From Nostoc commune NIES-4072 (GTDB lineage: Bacteria; Cyanobacteriota; Cyanobacteriia; Cyanobacteriales; Nostocaceae): a stretch of DNA of 64,000 bases. Each line of letters starts with the position of its first letter. The stretch's first letter is position 1. This document shows, one piece after another, positions 55,543-62,422 of the stretch. The position numbers and the translations under genes are program-made. The notes beneath the pieces were generated by a model. That model was given only the letters and a program-made list of their open reading frames with translations. It searched no databases and was not told the DNA's origin. The stretch spans positions 496,001-560,000 of the forward strand of contig NZ_BDUD01000002.1 in the NCBI RefSeq assembly GCF_003113895.1. The letters run 5' to 3'.

Positions 55543-55662
55543 GTACAACGTTTTATTAATTCGTAGCGAATTCTCTGCGCTCCTTTGCGTTTGCCTTTGC
55601 GAACCTTTGCGTTTAAATTTCAACCCTCAATTCGCCACGATTTTACGCAAAGCTGTATTAAG
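55539..55662. repeat. Palindromic MITE (family B), second complete copy
   Basis: 124 bp. The left arm AAGTACAACGTTTTATTAAT and the right arm ending GCAAAGCTGTATTAAG are inverted relatives, with CTTTGCGTTTGCCTTTGCG in the centre. The left end overlaps the last codons of the phosphatase gene. Confidence 0.78.
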
Positions 55663-55765
55663 AACCATGTCCTGCTGAATATAAACCAGTTTTCGCTGGT
55701 TTTAACTTCTTACCTCTTAACTTTTTTACTGACTATATTTAATCATCAATGGAGATTAAGAAATA

Positions 55766-57508
55766 ATGTTAACTAGAAGGCAATTAATACTAGCAAGTAC
55801 AGGGATTGGAGCAGGATTTCTCATTTCTGAGATATTTAAGGCGAAGAAAAGCTATGCCGTTTTACCGGAAATATCAAAATTTACCGAACCTCTGCCAATT
55901 TCATTTGCTAGTGCTGCACCTAGTAGTTTGGTAATCGCACCGAGTTCACATTCCTTTCATAAGGATTTAGGTGCAGGGGCTACTTGGGGCTACAACGGGG
56001 CTGACTACCTTGGCCCGACTTTCGAGATCACCAGGGGTACACCGCTACAACTAACTGCACACAACAACCTTGGAACCCATCCCTTTGCCAACTCTCTGGA
56101 CTTGAGATTGCACGGCATACAAGAGTCTGACAAAACCAACCCACGTTTGTCATTGCACCTCCACGGCAGCAATACCGAAGCAAAAAGTGACGGTTATCCA
56201 ACGAACACATTTACGCCGGGACAGAGCTATGTATACAATTTTAATAACAATCAGGAAGCGGCAACGCTCTGGTATCATGACCATACGCTCGGTATGACTA
56301 GCCTGAACGTCATGGCTGGATTGGCTGGAGTATACCTGATTAGAGATGTTGATGATCCTGTAGGTGGTAACGGGCCCCTCGGTATTCCCGCAGGGCCTCC
56401 CTATGAGATACCGTTAGTGCTGCAAGACCGCTTATTCAACCCAGATGGTTCACTGTTCTATCCCCCAGCTCCGTGGACACCTGAGTTTTTGGGTAATGTT
56501 GCTACAGTTAATGGCAAAGCTTGGCCAAATTTGAATGTTGAGCGCACCATTTATCGTTTCCGGATTGTTAATGGCTCAAATGCTCGCACCTACCACCTCA
56601 AACTGTCATCAAACCAGCCAATTATCCAAATTGGCACTGATGGAGGAATGCTCAACACTCCTGTAGAATTGTCTAGGCTACTGCTTGCTCCTGGTGAGCG
56701 TGCTGACGTGCTGATCGACTTCTCCAAAAATCTGCCAGGAGAAAAGATTGTCTGGCAAAATGATGCTACTTCACCCTTTCCTTTTGGCAGAGCTAACGCC
56801 GTCTTCAATCTAAGTTTCCCACTGCCTGAAATCATGCAGTTTACAGTAAAAGCGGGTGCTGCCAATCCTAAGCCTATACCTCAAACACTGCGATTACATA
56901 AACCACTCATCAAACCAATTGCCAATAAACCAGTGCGGCAGCGTTTCTTGACGCTTGGAGAGATCGTCGGGCCACTTGGGCCACTAGTCTTGCTGCAAAA
57001 CTTTATCTACTGGGATGAGGCCGAGAACTACCCAGAATTAATGGAGCGTCCGAAGGTAGATACGGTAGAGCAGTGGAATATTATTAACCTTCAGCCAGTT
57101 GCCCACCCAGTTCACCTGCACCTAGTTTTCTTCCAAATCCTGAATCGACAAAAGATTAATCTGACTCGATATCTGAAATCATATCTTACTACTACTGGTT
57201 CTCCTCGCCAGGTAAGAACACACCACATACCATTAGGAGGACCAACAGTGCCAGCTAATTATCCACCGCCAGACCCTACACCCTTTGCAGTTGCTCCACC
57301 AAGACCGCCAGCACCAAACGAGTCTGGGTGGAAGGATACGGTATTAGTATACCCTGGTGAGGTTACTCGCCTGATTGTTCCCTTTGGGGCCCAAGCTGCG
57401 GAAAACTTGCCTTTCGGCAATTCGTTCACCGGACGTTACGTATGGCATTGCCATATGCTCGACCATGAAGACAACGAGATGATGTTGCCCTACGAGGTAG
57501 TACCTTAA
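55766..57508 (+). CDS. Multicopper oxidase (CotA/bilirubin-oxidase-like)
   Basis: 580 residues. The N-terminus MLTRRQLILASTGIGAG has a Tat-like twin Arg and hydrophobic stretch, so export folded is likely. Copper sites: LHLHGSNTE (about 129), WYHDHTLG (about 168), HPVHLHLVFF (about 446) and WHCHMLDHEDNEMM (about 559), the last holding the HCH of the trinuclear and type 1 sites. HE.NEMM places Met as a possible axial ligand. It would oxidise phenols, metals or bilins with O2. It starts 104 bp after the MITE. Confidence 0.9.
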   Translation: MLTRRQLILASTGIGAGFLISEIFKAKKSYAVLPEISKFTEPLPISFASAAPSSLVIAPSSHSFHKDLGAGATWGYNGADYLGPTFEITRGTPLQLTAHNNLGTHPFANSLDLRLHGIQESDKTNPRLSLHLHGSNTEAKSDGYPTNTFTPGQSYVYNFNNNQEAATLWYHDHTLGMTSLNVMAGLAGVYLIRDVDDPVGGNGPLGIPAGPPYEIPLVLQDRLFNPDGSLFYPPAPWTPEFLGNVATVNGKAWPNLNVERTIYRFRIVNGSNARTYHLKLSSNQPIIQIGTDGGMLNTPVELSRLLLAPGERADVLIDFSKNLPGEKIVWQNDATSPFPFGRANAVFNLSFPLPEIMQFTVKAGAANPKPIPQTLRLHKPLIKPIANKPVRQRFLTLGEIVGPLGPLVLLQNFIYWDEAENYPELMERPKVDTVEQWNIINLQPVAHPVHLHLVFFQILNRQKINLTRYLKSYLTTTGSPRQVRTHHIPLGGPTVPANYPPPDPTPFAVAPPRPPAPNESGWKDTVLVYPGEVTRLIVPFGAQAAENLPFGNSFTGRYVWHCHMLDHEDNEMMLPYEVVP

Positions 57509-57609
57509 TCTTTGCTACAACAAGATCCATGCACATAAGATGCACTGATGTGCGTGAGTAGGTAAAACCAGACCTATGCAACTGTATTTTGTTTATTAAG
57601 GTAATACTC

Positions 57610-58773
57610 ATGAAAGCCCTTTCTGCTTTAGCTTTTAGTACTGCTTGGTCAATTTCGCTCAGTTATATTGCTACCATTCAACCTGTTTTTGCAGCACTTG
57701 AGAATGAACCCAATAACTCTTTTAACACTAGACAATTTCTTCCTTCTAGTACAACTACTGTAAATGGACAACTAGAAAGTGGAGATGTTGACTTTTTTGG
57801 GTTCTCAAATCTTGATACTGGAAGTTTGTTTACAGCAGACATTAATTCAAAGACAATTGATCCACTTTTAGGATTACTTGATGATTCTGGTAATATCCAG
57901 GCGATAAACGATAATAAATCCGACAATAGTGTTCTCTCTCTATTAAGTGGGAAAGTACCAGCAAGTGGTAGTTTGAATTTTGCCGTATCTGGCTTAAGGG
58001 ATATTAACCTAATAGGAGATCATTTAGAATCTGGTTCTTATACACTGTCATTAAATACATTTAATCTGCCTAAAGCCTCCACTAACCCAACTATTCTAAA
58101 TGGTGGTTTTGAAACTGGTAATTTTAGTGATTGGACAACACTAGGTGAAACTACTATTGAGACAAAAACTTTTGGCAGTAATCCAACTGAAGGAAATTAT
58201 CAAGCTTTACTTTCAACTGGTAATAAAACATTTTATAGCTCAATTATTGAAGAATTTTTAGGGTTAGAAGCAGGAAGCTTGGATAATCTTGGCAAAAGCT
58301 TAGATCCTTTTCCTTTCCCCGGTGGGCAGGCCACTCAAGGCTCTGCTATTCAACAAATATTTACAGGGAAAGCAGGAGATATTTTGACTTTCGATTGGAA
58401 TTTTCTCTCGAATGAAGAACAGTTTCCTTCGCTTAACGATTTTGCCTTTGTCTCAATTAGTTCTTTGTCAGACCTAGCTGATGTATTATCACCCACTGTG
58501 ATTTCTTCTACGACAGACTTTTTTAAAGAGACTGGATTTAACACTTTTTCCTTTAAGATACCAACTACCGGAATATACTCTTTGGGTATCGGAGTTACAG
58601 ATTGGAGAGATAGCGGCACCGATTCTGGATTGTTAATTGACAATGTTAAAATCGTTTCTGTTCCTGAATCCAATTATGGATTAAGTCTTTTGGGATTTGG
58701 TGTATTAGGTCTAATTTTAAGATTGAAGAGCAAGCAACAAAACAAAGTCAAATCTATTTCAGTCCATCGGTGA
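57610..58773 (+). CDS. PEP-CTERM-type secreted protein with PPC-like domain
   Basis: 387 residues from ATG 57610. A signal peptide (about 1-28) is followed by ENEPNNSFNTRQFLPSS and VNGQLESGDVDFFGF, a pre-peptidase C-terminal-type domain. A beta-rich part follows (ILNGGFETGNFSDWTTLGE; DWRDSGTDSGLLIDNVKIV). The end VPESNYGLSLLGFGVLGLI, then RLKSKQQNK, is a PEP-CTERM-like sorting tail, though the motif reads VPES instead of VPEP. It should be anchored and cleaved by an exosortase. Function unknown. Confidence 0.75.
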   Translation: MKALSALAFSTAWSISLSYIATIQPVFAALENEPNNSFNTRQFLPSSTTTVNGQLESGDVDFFGFSNLDTGSLFTADINSKTIDPLLGLLDDSGNIQAINDNKSDNSVLSLLSGKVPASGSLNFAVSGLRDINLIGDHLESGSYTLSLNTFNLPKASTNPTILNGGFETGNFSDWTTLGETTIETKTFGSNPTEGNYQALLSTGNKTFYSSIIEEFLGLEAGSLDNLGKSLDPFPFPGGQATQGSAIQQIFTGKAGDILTFDWNFLSNEEQFPSLNDFAFVSISSLSDLADVLSPTVISSTTDFFKETGFNTFSFKIPTTGIYSLGIGVTDWRDSGTDSGLLIDNVKIVSVPESNYGLSLLGFGVLGLILRLKSKQQNKVKSISVHR

Positions 58774-59256
58774 GCCAAGAAAGCAGTTCTTGAGCAGGGG
58801 AGGTTGAGGAGCAGGGGGAGCAAACCCCACAACTAAAGTTAGGGGCTTCAAATAAGGACGCTTTTTTCCTCGCACTATGTGTCTCGTAAAAAATATTTTT
58901 TCTTTCTCATAAATAAATTTAGGGGCAACAGAAACCCCTTCTGAGCAGGAGAGGTATTTTCTTCCCCCCTGCTTCTCTTCTTCCCCTGCCTCCCCTGCTC
59001 TTTTCGGTGAGAGGTCAGCAATTCTCATTTTGGAAATTTTGCGCGGCCTATTAGAAATATTTCTTATAGCATTTCCTAGTCTAGTGAGGTACAGTAACAA
59101 CAATGAGTAAACCAATTATAAATGTCATTTAAAGAGACTTTATTAAAAGCTATTTCAAGAGCTAATGCAAAATTTGGATAATTTGTGGCACCAATAGAAC
59201 GCAGTATGCTTTTAATCTTTGACCGACAATTGTAAGGTAACAATTATTGTTTAGCA
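58774..59256. other. 480-bp gap with G/C-tract inverted repeat
   Basis: No gene seen. GAGCAGGGGAGG (58792-58803) is mirrored by CCTCCCCTGCTC (58989-59000), with pyrimidine tracts before the latter. It may act as a terminator for the PEP-CTERM gene. The RsbW gene promoter should lie near its right end. Confidence 0.45.
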
Positions 59257-59700
59257 ATGAAGCCATTGCTTATGGAATCTTTAACGGTATTTGGAACACT
59301 AAGCTCTTTGGGAATGATCGCCAAATATGCGAAGGAAGCAGCCGCAGTTGCTGGACTAGATAAAAAAGCCTCCTATAACCTTCGCTTGGCAGTGGAAGAA
59401 ATCGCCACTAATATCATTGTTTACGGCTATCAGGAAACGGGTCGTGAAGGGGTACTAGATTTGCGCGTGAGTATCGACGAGCAAGCCCTGTCCCTATTTA
59501 TTGAGGATACCAGTGAACCCTTTAACCCGTTCCAGAAATTGAATGTGGAGGAAGAACAGATAAACTTGCCAATAGAACAGCGACCTATTGGCGGACTGGG
59601 ATTGTATCTGGCGATTCATGGCGTTGATAAATTCTTCTATGAACGTATTGGAGACCGGAATCGAAACATTTTAGTGGTGAATTTACCAACTGGAGTTTAG
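59257..59700 (+). CDS. RsbW-type anti-sigma kinase (HATPase_c)
   Basis: 147 residues. YNLRLAVEEIATNIIVYGYQ is the N box (Glu-Glu-x-x-x-Asn), FIEDTSEPFNP the G1 box and PIGGLGLYLAIHGVDKFFYE the G2 box. This short serine-kinase fold phosphorylates STAS antagonists and sequesters a sigma factor or another partner. Together with 50861, 53640 and 54061 it completes a partner-switching set. No sigma factor gene lies in the window, so the output is elsewhere. Two ATGs (59257, 59272) are possible starts. Confidence 0.88.
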   Translation: MKPLLMESLTVFGTLSSLGMIAKYAKEAAAVAGLDKKASYNLRLAVEEIATNIIVYGYQETGREGVLDLRVSIDEQALSLFIEDTSEPFNPFQKLNVEEEQINLPIEQRPIGGLGLYLAIHGVDKFFYERIGDRNRNILVVNLPTGV

Positions 59701-59954
59701 ACTAAATCAGTCTCCGCAACACTGCGACCGCGTGCAATTAAGCGAATGGGTAGCTCGGCGATCGCAAATTATAACGTCCGAATCTTCTTGTGTTCTTGAT
59801 GATATTGAAGTCGAACACAAGAAAAAAAATGAGAAAAAAGCATCTACTAGCAACCACTCAACCCAAAAACGAAGAAACAGTAAACCACAAACTTTTGAAA
59901 ACCAACGTAATAATACAGGGTTAGCGCGTCTCAAACCCTATTGACAAATGGATT

Positions 59955-61172
59955 CTAGGAGAGTGTTGAGTTTGGGAGAGCCGTCGCTAAGACAGAAACC
60001 ATATACTGATCATTCATCGCGGCTCGCCGTGATTTTTGGCGGATACTGCGATGAAAAGATGTTTCTCGTTCTAAGGCATTGAGAGCAATCCGACGTAGTA
60101 AAGCAAAATTCTGTGGGCTGTGCAGAGAACGAATTCGACATTCATCTTCATTAAAAGTGACATCTAATGTCCAATGAACAGAATTTTCAATACCCCAGTG
60201 CTGTCGAATTGCACTACCAATCTTGTGAGCATCGCAGGCGAGACTAGTAATATAAAATTGCACCTCATGGGTAGTCTGATTCCAATGCTGAATCGAACGC
60301 ACTACCATAACTACTGTTGTCAAACTAGTCCACAAATCTTGTTCATGAAGTGCAGGAAGTTTTGACACTGGCACGGTGTAAACCTGACGATTTTCGACTC
60401 GGTGATGCCCTTTTTCTACCCGTTGACTAACATTCACATCAACATCTTTAAACCCAAGAGATTGTGCTATTTCAAACCAATTTTTCACTTGTTGATGCAG
60501 CGTAGGGTGATTATCTTTCAGGCTCAAAATGTAATCAGAACCAGCCGCGATGATTTTCTGGGCAATCGATTTTTGTGTACCCATTGCATCAATTGTGATG
60601 ATGCAGCCAGATATGTCTAGCATTTCTAACAGTGCTGGAATTGCGGTGATTTCATTGGATTTGTCACTGACCTTTGTTTGTCCCAAGACCAGACGGTGTT
60701 CACTCGACCAGGCACTGACCGTATGTAAAGCTTTTAGCTGAGATTCCCGATCATATGAGCCTCTATGAGTTTTGCCATCTATGGCTACTACTTCTACTCC
60801 CAATTTCTCAATTAATGATTGTACCCACTCCCGAAAACATTGCTCAAATTCTTTTGGGTTAATTCTTTCAAACACCCTCCTAAAAGTATCGGGGCTGGGT
60901 ATCCCAAATGGTAGTTGTAAAAATGTTTTCAACCACTCCTGTTTATTGATTCCATACTCTTCAATATCTTCCCAACCTGACGCTCCTGCTATTACTGCCA
61001 AAATCGCTATGGTGATGATATCTGTGAGTAAATGATATCTTGTCCTTTCCACTCTGGGGTCTTTTATTTGTGTGAAGTATTCCTGAAACTTAGTGGTAAT
61101 GTCTTTACTATCTATGCTAGGTGCAAAAGATGCTTTGGTTTTGCTTTTCTTGTTCTCAAATCCTATTGGCAT
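59955..61172 (-). CDS. ISAs1-family transposase
   Basis: 405 residues, full length for the family. The DDE core is visible: VAIDGKTHRGSYDRE (first Asp), CIITIDAMGTQKSIAQ (second Asp), HWGIENSVHWTLDVTFNEDE (last Glu), then FALLRRIALNAL. The gene is uninterrupted, so this copy may be active and may also mobilise copy 1. Confidence 0.93.
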   Translation of the reverse strand: MPIGFENKKSKTKASFAPSIDSKDITTKFQEYFTQIKDPRVERTRYHLLTDIITIAILAVIAGASGWEDIEEYGINKQEWLKTFLQLPFGIPSPDTFRRVFERINPKEFEQCFREWVQSLIEKLGVEVVAIDGKTHRGSYDRESQLKALHTVSAWSSEHRLVLGQTKVSDKSNEITAIPALLEMLDISGCIITIDAMGTQKSIAQKIIAAGSDYILSLKDNHPTLHQQVKNWFEIAQSLGFKDVDVNVSQRVEKGHHRVENRQVYTVPVSKLPALHEQDLWTSLTTVVMVVRSIQHWNQTTHEVQFYITSLACDAHKIGSAIRQHWGIENSVHWTLDVTFNEDECRIRSLHSPQNFALLRRIALNALERETSFHRSIRQKSRRAAMNDQYMVSVLATALPNSTLS

Positions 61173-61257
61173 GACTTTGATCTTGCACCTAGATGAATTA
61201 AATCTTACCCTACCTCAGATAGCGCCACTTTCTTTTAAACTAATTCTCAATTGTAGT

Positions 61258-61426
61258 CTTTCCCCATGTATTACACGGAAACAAGACTCCGACCATGCCT
61301 ATTAATAGGTAAATAACAGCCTCTAAATGAATTCAATTTAATTTCATGGAGTACATCCAACAAATTAATTTCCTTTTTCCATGTAATACACCGTTAATCT
61401 CAAACCTTTCCCCAAGTATTACACGG
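61258..61426. repeat. Three iteron-like direct repeats
   Basis: A 21-bp unit with core CCCATGTATTACACGG occurs at 61258-61278 and 61406-61426 (one mismatch), with a weaker copy (CCATGTAATACACCG) at 61373-61393. They lie inside the ISAs1 copy 2 boundary but in the stretch missing from copy 1, about 1 kb upstream of the Rep-like gene. Confidence 0.7.
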
Positions 61427-61847
61427 TATTAGCTTGATTAAGATCCAGAATCAGGTTGTTTCCTTGGACAGTAAGCTATTAATTCCTCTCACCGTTCAAT
61501 CAGGAGCGAACGTACAGTACAGTTCCTAATTCAAACAAATCCCCTTGTCAATAGGGTTTGAGACGCGCTAACCCTGCTTTAGTCAAAACTATCAAAATTA
61601 ATGAGTCTCTCAAAAATATTGATAAATACAATCAACTTAAATGGGCAAGGATTGTCAGCTTACTAGCTAGAAAGAGTACACAGAAATTTCCCTCACAGCA
61701 AGATTTAGCTTTGCGAGTTAAGCAAGTTGATTCACGCTTTCCGCTTCCCGAAAACCCTCAAGCTATTTCTAATAATTCTGGACTAACATTCAAAGAAGTC
61801 GGCAGCATGATTAATCAAAACAAATCTGACAGTGGAATTTGATTGTT

Positions 61848-62339
61848 ATGAAAATGACTATTGAAGAATTGAAAATTCCTAATTTTGAACTAATCCAAAC
61901 ACTATTTCCAGAAAAAATTTTAGCGAATAGTAGTTTTATTGATATTAGTCTGCCTCCCCTTCAAATTATTCAGGAGTTTAAGACTTTATCTAAAACTAGA
62001 CCAAAGCTGAGAAATTTGGGCATATATACTATCATCAGCTTAAAAAACACTTACATTCAACTAAATCAAGAATCTTGCCGGAAAATTGTTGACCAATATA
62101 TTCACGGTGTCGGCTGGCATGATTTGCAGTATATCTGTTTTTTAGATGTTCAATCTAGCAATATTTATATTCATATTATTTTTAATCGCGTTACACCCCA
62201 AGGTAAGCTCATGGATATCAAATGCTTAGGGGCTAACTGGCAACAATATGAGGTTCTGCGCCAATCTTGTTCTCTCATCATCGACAACCCTGTTCATAAC
62301 AAATATTTGCAAAGACGATTTTGCAACTGTTGCGGTTAG
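61848..62339 (+). CDS. Relaxase-like protein, degenerate or short
   Basis: 163 residues from ATG 61848. The segment YICFLDVQSSNIYIHIIFNR, followed by VTPQGKLMDIK, matches the metal-binding motif of mobilisation relaxases (H-x-H-x-x-x-N-R-x), but the first His is Tyr. The N-terminal catalytic Tyr region seen in relaxases is not evident. It may be a plasmid mobilisation relic or a distant replication-associated HUH protein. It lies 80 bp upstream of the Rep-like gene. Confidence 0.5.
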   Translation: MKMTIEELKIPNFELIQTLFPEKILANSSFIDISLPPLQIIQEFKTLSKTRPKLRNLGIYTIISLKNTYIQLNQESCRKIVDQYIHGVGWHDLQYICFLDVQSSNIYIHIIFNRVTPQGKLMDIKCLGANWQQYEVLRQSCSLIIDNPVHNKYLQRRFCNCCG

Positions 62340-62422
62340 ACAAGAATTTAGAAAGGAAAGGAAAAGTGAAAAAGAATGAATTTTAATCCGTTTACCCTTT
62401 ACTCTGCTACACCCAAATAAAT

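Larger units (their letters stand above)
59916..61576 (-). mobile_element. ISAs1-family insertion sequence, copy 2 (complete)
   Basis: 1661 bp bounded by a 32-bp inverted repeat (59916-59947 starting CAGGGTTAGCGCGTCTC, and its complement 61545-61576). One transposase gene lies inside. Flanks differ, so no direct duplication is visible. Between the transposase start and the right end it has about 280 bp not present in copy 1, including three iteron-like repeats. Confidence 0.9.
59732..61842 (+). pseudogene. Small gene split by ISAs1 copy 2 (possible mobilisation accessory)
   Basis: The left part (59732-59915, GTG start) encodes a Lys/Ser-rich region; the right part (61577-61842) encodes LVKTIKINESLKNIDKYN, then WARIVSLLARKSTQKFP and NNSGLTFKEVGSMINQNK. 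Joining 59915 to 61577 restores one frame of about 150 codons. No target duplication is visible, so the junction could also be a rearrangement. The stop (61840-61842) lies 6 bp before the relaxase-like gene, so a MobC-type accessory role is possible; I do not recognise the family. Confidence 0.5.

Noticed and set aside
61373..61426. CRISPR array from the spaced direct repeats
   Set aside because: Only three copies, irregular spacing of 115 and 33 bp, and sequence divergence; no cas genes.
59916..61576. Target-site duplication for ISAs1 copy 2
   Set aside because: The flanks (..AATAATA and CTTTAGTC..) do not match over 8-10 bp.
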